A program made the translations under genes and the position numbers. Under the pieces are notes generated by a model, which ran no database searches, was not told where the DNA came from, and was given only the letters and a program-made list of their open reading frames with translations. From contig JANQPK010000228.1 in assembly GCA_028289505.1 (NCBI GenBank), positions 1 to 5,772 of the forward strand: 5,772 nucleotides of DNA, read 5' to 3'. This DNA comes from Cyclobacteriaceae bacterium. GTDB taxonomy: Bacteria; Bacteroidota; Bacteroidia; Cytophagales; Cyclobacteriaceae. Positions 1 to 5,772 of this stretch are shown one piece after another. Within the stretch, counting starts at the first letter, position 1. Each line of letters begins with the position of its first letter.

Positions 1-1406
1 GGGACCAGTAGTGATAAAAAGCCGCCTATGATCAGGTAGTTTCGATTTTGTTGGGAATATTTATTCCAGAACAGACCGGTGATAGCCAGTAGTAGCCACC
101 CCAGGAAAAATATGGTGTTGACCCAAAATACTCTATCGGGTAGTTCAAACGGAACCAGCTTATTGGCAATAAAGATTAGTGCAAAGGCGGGAAACATACT
201 GAGGCAAATGGCTAGATACGTTTTTGTTACCCTGTGATGAAAAAGCTTTTGCTTATAAGTATACCTGGAATTATCACGGGCACTTCTCCACAGCAACACC
301 CCACTAATAATCATAAAACAGGTGATCAGGGACAACACAAAGTAAAGCACTTTGATTAAGACACCCCCAAAGCTGGCAAAGTGAAGTTTGGTAATGAAAT
401 CAAGGACAGAATAGCTGTAATTTCTTACTTCAGGCAGGATACTATAGGCTTCAAGCACTTCTCCATCCTTCAAATAAGTAGCCAGTCGGCCGCTTGATTT
501 GATGCCAGCTTCATCAACGATCCAAACCGCAACAGCGTCTTCTTTACCGAAATTTCGGATCTGTACATTGGTTATTTGATGATCCGGGTACTCCGATTTA
601 AGCTTATGGTAGGCTTGGTCCAGGGTTATATGGTCCATAGGTTGAGAGTCTTCACTCAATTCCATGGCAGCATCGGGACGAATTTTGTTAAACACCTTTT
701 CTGAGTCCCCCTCATATAAGAGGAATACCGTTGGCAGCAAAATCAGGGTTAGTAGTCCAAAAAAGGCTCCGGTTACAGCGTAAATTACTTGAAAAGGCAG
801 TCCAATAATTCCCAACACGGTATGGGCGTTGGTCCAGATTAATTTCCATTTGCCCTCTTTGATAAAGGCGAAAAACTTGGTTAAAAGATTACGCCAGTGA
901 ATAAGCACTCCAGTAATCACAGCAAATAAGAAGAATAAACCAACTAGACCCGAAAGATACAATCCAACTACAGGTATTTGTCGAAAGTAGTGCAGGTGAT
1001 AGATGGTTGTTGACACTGTGGTCTGAGGTTTTTTAAGATCCTGCACCCTCCCATCCGAGGGATTGACATAAGCCGCCATTCTCTCAGTAGTGGAGTCCGT
1101 ATCGTTGATTGCGCCGTAGACACTGAATACAGGCCTCTCTTCGGTGGGTAATGCCACGTTAGTTTGCTCGCTCCAGTTAAGGTCATATTCCTCATCCACT
1201 ATCTTCAGTGCCTGATCAATGGTCATTTCCTGATGGTTGGGCTGTCTCATCTCATGATTTTCCCAAGGTCCGATTTCATGCCTGAACAGGGAAAATGCCC
1301 CTCCGTAGAAAATCACAAAGAGTGCAAAACTGATAACAATCCCAGCAACCGTATGGGTGTGGAATAAAACATTATAAGCCCGGTTTCCCAATCCCTTCAA
1401 TTTCAT
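1..1406 (-). CDS. PepSY-associated inner-membrane protein, XusC/FoxB/FpvG-like putative ferric-siderophore reductase (C-terminus cut by window edge)
   Basis: 468 residues are visible, beginning MKLKGLGNRAYNVLFHTHTV, with the frame open to the left edge. Helices lie at about 20-40, 146-169, 197-229, 349-371, 394-412, 424-442 and 452 onward. Two PepSY-like periplasmic segments sit between helices: about 61-126 (MTIDQALKIVDEEY...AAYVNPSDGRV) and about 258-320 (ITLDQAYHKLKSEYP...ATYLKDGEVLEA). Conserved-looking histidines flank helices: H16/H18 (FHTHTVAG), H137/H139, H170 (IHWRN), H195 (NAHTVLG), H342 (LHFASFGG) and H390/H391. In this family such residues ligate haem, and FoxB and FpvG act in releasing iron from siderophores by reduction at the inner membrane. 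XusC is the matching protein of the B. theta Xus operon. The start is fixed by the N-terminal helix pattern and the ATGA overlap with the preceding gene. Reductase activity is inferred from the family. Confidence 0.9.
   Translation of the reverse strand, partial: MKLKGLGNRAYNVLFHTHTVAGIVISFALFVIFYGGAFSLFRHEIGPWENHEMRQPNHQEMTIDQALKIVDEEYDLNWSEQTNVALPTEERPVFSVYGAINDTDSTTERMAAYVNPSDGRVQDLKKPQTTVSTTIYHLHYFRQIPVVGLYLSGLVGLFFLFAVITGVLIHWRNLLTKFFAFIKEGKWKLIWTNAHTVLGIIGLPFQVIYAVTGAFFGLLTLILLPTVFLLYEGDSEKVFNKIRPDAAMELSEDSQPMDHITLDQAYHKLKSEYPDHQITNVQIRNFGKEDAVAVWIVDEAGIKSSGRLATYLKDGEVLEAYSILPEVRNYSYSVLDFITKLHFASFGGVLIKVLYFVLSLITCFMIISGVLLWRSARDNSRYTYKQKLFHHRVTKTYLAICLSMFPAFALIFIANKLVPFELPDRVFWVNTIFFLGWLLLAITGLFWNKYSQQNRNYLIIGGFLSLLV
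1403..1406 (-). other. ATGA stop/start overlap, DUF3649-like to PepSY gene
   Basis: The TGA stop of the small membrane protein overlaps the ATG of the PepSY gene as ATGA, again with no Shine-Dalgarno sequence upstream (GTAATTTTCTTGAT). Coupled translation of two inner-membrane partners is the natural reading and supports a functional pair. Confidence 0.8.
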
Positions 1407-1681
1407 ATCAAGAAAATTACTGCGGTAGACGCTATAGAAATTGAAACCAGCAGCATCCATGAAACCCAGGCTCTTTTTATGAAAAATACCATCACCATCA
1501 GACCAGTCCAACAGATAAAGGCACTGTAGGCGGAGGTCATCAGTACGGGTGTGTCATCAAGCACATGCTTAGCAATAGCAATATGTACCAACATGGTGGC
1601 CAAGTAGCTGCCCAAAATGGCTGCCATCAATTTACTAAAACATGTCCATCCAGATGAAAAATACTTAGAGTTAGCCGGCAT
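1403..1681 (-). CDS. Small inner-membrane protein, DUF3649-like
   Basis: A 92-residue membrane protein with a short polar N-terminus (1-16) and three hydrophobic helices at about 17-38, 46-68 and 71-91. The first helix motif LMAAILGSYLAT, the short acidic loop HVLDDTPVLMTS, and the basic-aromatic step KRAWVSW between helices 2 and 3 resemble DUF3649. That family is about 90 residues long, is often labelled iron-uptake associated, and occurs next to DUF3325 and PepSY genes. The ATG is 2 nt after the preceding stop, and its own stop overlaps the PepSY start as ATGA, so expression is probably coupled to both neighbours. Likely role: an accessory subunit or assembly partner of the PepSY reductase in the inner membrane. 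That function is inferred from context only; the coding call rests on operon packing and helix pattern. Confidence 0.8.
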   Translation of the reverse strand: MPANSKYFSSGWTCFSKLMAAILGSYLATMLVHIAIAKHVLDDTPVLMTSAYSAFICWTGLMVMVFFIKRAWVSWMLLVSISIASTAVIFLI

Positions 1682-1690
1682 ACTTAGAGT
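1661..1690. repeat. 11-bp direct repeat across the DUF3325/DUF3649 junction
   Basis: ATACTTAGAGT occurs at 1661-1671 and again at 1680-1690 (period 19 bp). Read on the coding strand, the first copy met holds the last codon (CTC) and TAA stop of the upstream gene and the first two bases of the next ATG; the second encodes residues 4-7 (NSKY) of the DUF3649-like protein. It may be a trace of a short local duplication. No function is implied, and a chance match is possible. Confidence 0.6.
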
Positions 1691-1989
1691 ACATCAAGGA
1701 TTACAATAAACATGGATATCGTACCCCAGGCCCAAATACTTTTAGGATACAGTTTAACCGATAAAACCACCGAAGATAACAGAGTCATAATAGCAATCAT
1801 CCAGATCATCAATGCGGTGGTCAAATCATAGCTAATCGAAAATAAATAAAGGGACATAAAGCAAATGGCAGCAGCTACTAATATGGCAATAGCTCTAAAT
1901 TGTCCTGTCATCTTAAGCTGTTCTAGCGGAAAGTACCGAGAAGTGCTGTAGAACAGAATGGACGCTAATATGAGAAGAGTAAGTGCCAT
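1684..1989 (-). CDS. Small inner-membrane protein, DUF3325-like
   Basis: A 101-residue, highly hydrophobic protein. Hydrophobic segments lie at about 1-15, 32-52, 56-79 and 84-101, giving three or four membrane helices. A polar loop (SRYFPLEQLKMTGQ, about 17-30) follows the first helix, and a YPK motif at 81-83 follows the third. This layout, with S-R near the end of helix 1 and Y-x-P/K after a helix containing a W (ALMIWMIAIMTLL), resembles DUF3325, a family of about 100 residues found beside PepSY proteins in siderophore-uptake loci. DUF3325 proteins as I know them end soon after Y-x-P, so the last hydrophobic stretch would be an addition. The ATG lies 16 nt after the lipoprotein stop, with no evident Shine-Dalgarno sequence, and the stop is 2 nt before the next gene. 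Its biochemical role is unknown; a partner of the PepSY protein is inferred. The family match is by eye. Confidence 0.78.
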   Translation of the reverse strand: MALTLLILASILFYSTSRYFPLEQLKMTGQFRAIAILVAAAICFMSLYLFSISYDLTTALMIWMIAIMTLLSSVVLSVKLYPKSIWAWGTISMFIVILDVL

Positions 1990-2005
1990 TTGAACTTATA
2001 TCGTT

Positions 2006-3520
2006 TTATTCATCAATCGAAAGATCGAAGACCCCTGCGATATTGGCGCCAGTGACATCAAATAACTTAACTGCATCACCAGTAGCTTCATCAAGTTTGA
2101 AGAAAGCATTTACACTGGGATTAGCTACTGCAAAATGGGGAGTGCCACCCACAAAGGTCATATTGGAAGCGTCAAAAGGAGACAATGCAGGCAAACCATT
2201 TATTTTAGTTACAGATTCCGTTACCAGATTCACTTCTACCCAGGCCCCTGTGGGTGAGGTAAACAACCAGAAAATGATCTGATCAAAATCCTCGTCAGTC
2301 AAATTCTGAGGTCCCCCTCTTTCAGTAACCAGATCAATAATTCGTTGATCTAAGGCTTCGTTTATCAGTGCATAGCCGATATCGTTCTGATAGTAATAAA
2401 AAGTAGAAAGAAAGGTGCCTTGTCCGGTGAGTGCTGGATTATTTACTTCAGGAATAGCAAAATTGTAATCTGAATCATAATCATCAGTACCAGTTGGAAT
2501 CTTAAGCACCGCCCCAGAAATGGTGGGCACCCCAATATTCCCACCGTGATAAAAGTAAAGATTCCCGGTCTCATCAATATATCTCTGGCCAAATCGGTTG
2601 AACACCACCAGGTCACCAGCGTCTTCAAATCGCGCCACCTCGGTGACGCTGCCTGCTGCGATGTCTATTTTGGGTAATTGGACATCGGGTACATTTCCAC
2701 CAGCCTCTAGCCTGGTAGGAACAAATATCTCATTATCTCCCCTGAAAATATAGGTTTGATAACGTACTGGATCAGCTGCAATCGCATTAGCGGCAGTCAT
2801 ATCTATGCTTCCAGTTACCTCCATGGTGGTGGGGTTAAAGGTATTGATCAGATTGGGATCGCTTCGATCGTGAAAAACACCGAAATCCGTATCTCTAACT
2901 CTTAAGGAGAATGATTCGGGACTAACGGTAGCAATGATGCCGTCTTCTACAAATTCAAAATTACCGTTAACTCCTATTTTGGCGAATCCGGAAGATCCAT
3001 CAGTTCGGGTCATATAAAGTGCGCCATTTAGTGTCGACAATGGGAAGAAAGACTGGAATGCGGTACCCTGGGTGATATCAATTGAACCACTAGGTAGTTC
3101 TTCAAAATACTGGGCAAACCAGGTGCCTTCTTCGGTGGTAGCTACCACCACATAACCAGTATTTAATCGTACATTTTCAGGATCTAATTCAACCATTATA
3201 GATTGAGTAGTTTGATCAGATAGACTACCGTTGGAGGCGGTTAGAATCACACTATAGGTACCAGCCTCTGCGTAGGTATGCACCGGGCTGGCAACAGTAC
3301 TGCTATTGCCATCACCAAAGTCCCAACTGTAACCGGTGGCATCGGTGGAGCTATTGGTAAAAGTTACCTCCAACTCAGTTGCAGTATAGGAGAAACCAGC
3401 TACCGGATTGGCTGCAGGTGCATCGTCATCATCAGAACAACTGGAAATGGCCAGATTGATGACCAGCACCCCGGCGAGCACCCAAGCTAATTTATTTAAT
3501 TTGACAAATGGTATTTTCAT
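2006..3520 (-). CDS. Surface-exposed PKD-domain lipoprotein with DUF4374/XusB-like ligand-binding region
   Basis: A 504-residue lipoprotein that probably sits on the cell surface and captures substrate for the receptor encoded just upstream. Residues 1-27 are a lipoprotein signal peptide (basic start, hydrophobic core, lipobox ISSC) with the lipidated Cys at 28. S-D-D-D-D follows at 29-33 and matches the Bacteroidota lipoprotein export signal for surface display. Residues about 40-112 form a PKD domain with YSWDFGDG at 64-71 and PVHTYAEAGTYSVILTA after it. Residues about 118-504 are rich in short beta-strand-like segments; the opening (GYVVVATTEEGTW, LPSGSIDITQGT) and the end (FFKLDEATGDA, ANIAGVF) resemble DUF4374 proteins, the family of the enterobactin-binding XusB, a beta-propeller. 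That assignment is by eye. The ATG is fixed by the signal peptide and by its ATGA overlap with the receptor stop. An adhesin or polysaccharide-binding role is an alternative because of the PKD domain, but the neighbours favour iron-chelate capture. Confidence 0.9.
   Translation of the reverse strand: MKIPFVKLNKLAWVLAGVLVINLAISSCSDDDDAPAANPVAGFSYTATELEVTFTNSSTDATGYSWDFGDGNSSTVASPVHTYAEAGTYSVILTASNGSLSDQTTQSIMVELDPENVRLNTGYVVVATTEEGTWFAQYFEELPSGSIDITQGTAFQSFFPLSTLNGALYMTRTDGSSGFAKIGVNGNFEFVEDGIIATVSPESFSLRVRDTDFGVFHDRSDPNLINTFNPTTMEVTGSIDMTAANAIAADPVRYQTYIFRGDNEIFVPTRLEAGGNVPDVQLPKIDIAAGSVTEVARFEDAGDLVVFNRFGQRYIDETGNLYFYHGGNIGVPTISGAVLKIPTGTDDYDSDYNFAIPEVNNPALTGQGTFLSTFYYYQNDIGYALINEALDQRIIDLVTERGGPQNLTDEDFDQIIFWLFTSPTGAWVEVNLVTESVTKINGLPALSPFDASNMTFVGGTPHFAVANPSVNAFFKLDEATGDAVKLFDVTGANIAGVFDLSIDE
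3185..3403 (-). other. PKD domain within the surface lipoprotein
   Basis: Residues about 40-112 of the lipoprotein form an Ig-like PKD fold. The diagnostic motif YSWDFGDG is followed by a variable loop, then HTYAEAGTYSVILTASN and a closing strand (TQSIMV). The domain lies between the acidic export signal and the putative binding region, so it could act as a spacer holding that region away from the membrane or as an interaction module. PKD domains of this type are common in extracellular Bacteroidota proteins. The domain is clear; its exact borders are approximate. Confidence 0.88.
3422..3436 (-). other. Lipoprotein export signal (S-D-D-D-D) codons
   Basis: These five codons encode Ser29-Asp33, immediately after lipidated Cys28 of the PKD lipoprotein. 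In Bacteroidota, an acidic tract right behind the lipid-anchored cysteine is known to direct lipoproteins across the outer membrane to the cell surface, and S-D-D-D-D is close to the consensus described for Bacteroides. The motif is seen directly; surface display here is inferred. Confidence 0.75.
3517..3520 (-). other. ATGA stop/start overlap, receptor to lipoprotein
   Basis: The receptor stop TGA and the lipoprotein start ATG share bases as ATGA. The sequence just before it (CTGTTTCTAAAATT) has no purine-rich Shine-Dalgarno element. This suggests termination-reinitiation coupling, which would keep receptor and surface lipoprotein in a set ratio. The overlap is seen directly; the coupling is inferred. 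Confidence 0.8.
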
Positions 3521-5772
3521 AATTTTAGAAACAGGTATCTTATTTTAAAACTAAAATTTCGTCCCGGCTTTGGTATGCGATAAAAATCAAATACTTCTTC
3601 ATCCATTAGATTGTTACATTGAAAGGAAAAAGTCAGGCCTGGATCGGCTAAAGCATAGCTGATTCCTACGTCCAATTGCTGCTGGGTAGGAATAATATTC
3701 TCTTCGTTTATGGTACTACCTTGAAATATCAGGTCGAATTCGTCTACATAAGTGAAGTAGGCAAAAGCGGTTAATATATCGTCGTTGTTTAAAGGACTGT
3801 TGAATCTGTATCTGGCAGACATGTTTGAGAATGTTCTTGGAATGTTGGGTATGGCATTGCCAATCCCGTTGGTATTGGTGGCATTTCGTTCACCATCTTT
3901 TACTACATCCTGATAGGTAAAATCAATGGTAAACTCCAGATCTTTAATTGGAGCCGCCTTCAAGGAAAGCTCAACACCAGTGGCATTGGCCTCTTCTTCG
4001 TTGACGTATTTTGCGGGATCATTTTCGTTACGACCAGCTTGAAGTCTTATAAGGTTTGTCTGATCTCTTAAAAAGTAGCTAGCATCCAAAGAAATAAAAC
4101 GGTCTTGACCAAAACTGTGTTTGTAATATGCTCCCAGATTAAAGTTTTTGCTTTCTTCAGGTGCCAAAAAGAAATTCGGAGCGATGGTTAAAAAATCCCC
4201 AAACACTTCATCCTTAGTGGGAATTCTTATGGCTTGTTCAAAACTGGCCCTGATGAAGAAGTCCTGTGTGAAGGAGTATTTAGTACCGAACCCAAATCCC
4301 GTTTCCTCCCCACTTTGTTCATAACGGAATACATTAGTACCCCCGGATTGACTAAAATCTGCAGTACTTTGATCGTAGTAATAGAATTTACCAAATAGAA
4401 TGGTCTCAAATTTGGCATTAAACCATTTCGATTCGTAGGAAAGACCACTAATAGACCTCATCAAATCTGAAGGAATGGTATTAGGATCTATTTCATTGAT
4501 CCTGGGTCCAATCGGATCAGACCCTACTACCTCCTGATCACTGTAATATGAGGTTAGTTTGATCTGGTGATTCAGATTTAATTGATAGGATAGGTTTAAA
4601 CGGTGTACTTGTGAAGTGGTTGTTCCTTCTCGCAATGTTGGAAGCGCAAGCAATTCCATACCTTGATTGTTTGTTCCAGTTACATTGCCATACCAGTCAT
4701 AGACGTTAATGGTAGAATCATCTACCATCTCATTGGCCACCGAGTAATTACCAAAGTAGTCAACACCGAATTTGTTGCCGAAAATTTTCTGGTACCTGAG
4801 GCTGTGAATAAAGGCGTCCCTTTCCATATTTGCCTCACCAGCAGCCTTGTTCCCAAGTCTGGCACCGTGCTGAAATTCATCAAAACGATCATTGTAAGCT
4901 ACACCGTATGTGAGTCTGTCAGCCCATTCAGTATTCACTACACTGATGGAACCGTTAACCATGAAGGACCTATGTCCGTTATGGAAACGTTCTACTTCAA
5001 CTTCTTCCTCCTTGAAATCGGGAGTTCTTTGAACCACCCTCATTCGAAAGTTATTATCTGAAAAATTATAAAAACTGCTCAGTGAGGCGACAAAATGCTC
5101 TCCCAGTTTTTTAGAGGTAGTAAGTGAGGCAATATGCGTGTTGAAAGAACCAACTTGGTACGAAGCATCCAAATAGTCATAATCTACCTTACGGCTTATT
5201 ACATTAACTCCCCCAGCTAAAGCATCGGTACCTATGTCAATAGGCATAACCCCTTTGTAAATGTCTACCCGCTCTACATTATTGACAGGAATATTATTAA
5301 GCTCGATGCTTCCACCATACAATTCCAGGGGTATACCATCTAAGTAAAGTCTCACTGCTCGTCCTGAAAGACCGTTTAATTGGATATTGGTATTACTCCC
5401 CAGGCCTCCTGATTGTCTTACCCTAACCCCGGCAGTGCGGTCTAATACGGTGATAACATCTGCTGCTTCACTCTGTAAGCTTACCATATCGATGGATGCT
5501 GCTTGGATGGGGCTTTGTGAGATTCTGGTTACTTCGGATTTGCCCTGAACCACTACCTCTTGCAGTTCTGATATTGATTCATTTAATATAAAGTCTATTC
5601 TGGTGGTCCCATTAGTCACTTTGACTTGGCGAATGATTTGTTCATGGCCAGTTGAAGCAACCAATAACTGATAGGTGCCGGGATTTAGGTCTTTGATGAT
5701 GAATTCACCCATTACGTCAGTAACTGCACCGGTGGTGGTACCTTGAACGATTACGGTAGCTCCAGGAACCGG
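3517..5772 (-). CDS. TonB-dependent outer-membrane receptor, XusA-like (N-terminus cut by window edge)
   Basis: This outer-membrane beta-barrel probably imports an iron chelate (siderophore) using TonB/ExbBD energy. The frame is open to the right edge: 751 residues are visible, and the 20 codons before the Met at 5712 read as PVPGATVIVQGTTTGAVTDV, the typical start of a carboxypeptidase-regulatory-like (CarboxypepD_reg-like) domain. That Met is therefore internal, and the signal peptide and true start are off-window. Visible residues 1-65 are the regulatory-like domain. A TonB-box-like SELQEVVVQG follows at about 68-77. The plug spans about 85-195, with LNGLSGRAVRLYLDGIPL and VERVDIYKGVMPIDIGTDAL as its hallmarks. 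The rest is barrel, with alternating aromatic strands. The C-terminus RNFSFKIRYLFLKL runs three residues past the expected terminal Phe. Its stop overlaps the start of the lipoprotein gene by 4 nt. The receptor class is near certain; the siderophore substrate is inferred from neighbours. Confidence 0.93.
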   Translation of the reverse strand, partial: PVPGATVIVQGTTTGAVTDVMGEFIIKDLNPGTYQLLVASTGHEQIIRQVKVTNGTTRIDFILNESISELQEVVVQGKSEVTRISQSPIQAASIDMVSLQSEAADVITVLDRTAGVRVRQSGGLGSNTNIQLNGLSGRAVRLYLDGIPLELYGGSIELNNIPVNNVERVDIYKGVMPIDIGTDALAGGVNVISRKVDYDYLDASYQVGSFNTHIASLTTSKKLGEHFVASLSSFYNFSDNNFRMRVVQRTPDFKEEEVEVERFHNGHRSFMVNGSISVVNTEWADRLTYGVAYNDRFDEFQHGARLGNKAAGEANMERDAFIHSLRYQKIFGNKFGVDYFGNYSVANEMVDDSTINVYDWYGNVTGTNNQGMELLALPTLREGTTTSQVHRLNLSYQLNLNHQIKLTSYYSDQEVVGSDPIGPRINEIDPNTIPSDLMRSISGLSYESKWFNAKFETILFGKFYYYDQSTADFSQSGGTNVFRYEQSGEETGFGFGTKYSFTQDFFIRASFEQAIRIPTKDEVFGDFLTIAPNFFLAPEESKNFNLGAYYKHSFGQDRFISLDASYFLRDQTNLIRLQAGRNENDPAKYVNEEEANATGVELSLKAAPIKDLEFTIDFTYQDVVKDGERNATNTNGIGNAIPNIPRTFSNMSARYRFNSPLNNDDILTAFAYFTYVDEFDLIFQGSTINEENIIPTQQQLDVGISYALADPGLTFSFQCNNLMDEEVFDFYRIPKPGRNFSFKIRYLFLKL

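Noticed and set aside
968..1367. Open frames on both strands within 968-1367
   Set aside because: They overlap the PepSY gene, whose minus-strand reading frame is unbroken here with a consistent PepSY and membrane-helix pattern.
1990..2005. Possible regulatory element in the only real intergenic gap
   Set aside because: The gap is 16 nt, with no inverted repeat, promoter-like pair or Shine-Dalgarno sequence; it is too short for a promoter or terminator.
1983..2282. Plus-strand open frame of 99 codons
   Set aside because: Antisense to the end of the lipoprotein gene and the start of the DUF3325-like gene; low-complexity product with no motif.
4663..5061. Plus-strand open frame of 132 codons
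   Set aside because: It lies entirely antisense to the receptor barrel, its translation has no recognisable domain, and the minus-strand protein is clearly real.
5710..5712. Met codon at 5712 as the receptor start
   Set aside because: The frame stays open upstream to the edge and encodes a typical carboxypeptidase-regulatory-like segment, with no signal peptide after the Met, so this Met is internal.
1..5772. Fur box, sigma/anti-sigma (FecI/FecR) pair, SusD homologue, tRNA, CRISPR or insertion sequence
   Set aside because: None was found on either strand. Iron control is expected upstream of the receptor start, which is outside the window.

Overview
The window comes from a Bacteroidota genome, probably an environmental member such as a Cytophagales or flavobacterial lineage. 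Four things point that way: a moderate-to-low GC content, an outer-membrane receptor that begins with a carboxypeptidase-regulatory-like domain, a lipoprotein whose cysteine is followed directly by S-D-D-D-D (the Bacteroidota surface-export signal), and start codons with no clear Shine-Dalgarno sequence. The exact genus cannot be read from the sequence.

Everything is coded on the minus strand as one tightly packed, apparently single transcription unit, read from right to left. The order is: (1) a TonB-dependent outer-membrane receptor, cut at its N-terminus by the right edge (3517-5772); (2) a surface lipoprotein with a PKD domain and a DUF4374/XusB-like C-terminal region (2006-3520); (3) a 101-residue hydrophobic protein resembling DUF3325 (1684-1989); (4) a 92-residue hydrophobic protein resembling DUF3649 (1403-1681); (5) a PepSY-type inner-membrane protein, cut at its C-terminus by the left edge (1-1406). 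Successive genes overlap by 4 nt, are 16 nt apart, are 2 nt apart, and overlap by 4 nt. No gap is long enough for an internal promoter or terminator. The operon promoter lies off the right edge and the terminator off the left edge.

The gene set looks like a xenosiderophore or ferric-chelate uptake operon. The receptor, surface lipoprotein and PepSY protein match the architecture of XusA-XusB-XusC of Bacteroides thetaiotaomicron. The two small membrane proteins between lipoprotein and PepSY gene are of the kind that accompany PepSY reductases in proteobacterial siderophore loci (compare the FpvG/FoxB context in Pseudomonas). The proposed path is: the lipoprotein captures the chelate at the cell surface, the receptor imports it with TonB energy, and the PepSY protein with its small partners reduces or releases the iron at the inner membrane. 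The substrate is not readable from the sequence, and family names here come from reading motifs, not from a database search.

The most notable points are the apparent combination of a Xus-type capture module with a DUF3325/DUF3649/PepSY module, and the PKD domain placed between the lipid anchor and the ligand-binding region of the lipoprotein. No RNA genes, mobile elements or CRISPR arrays were seen.
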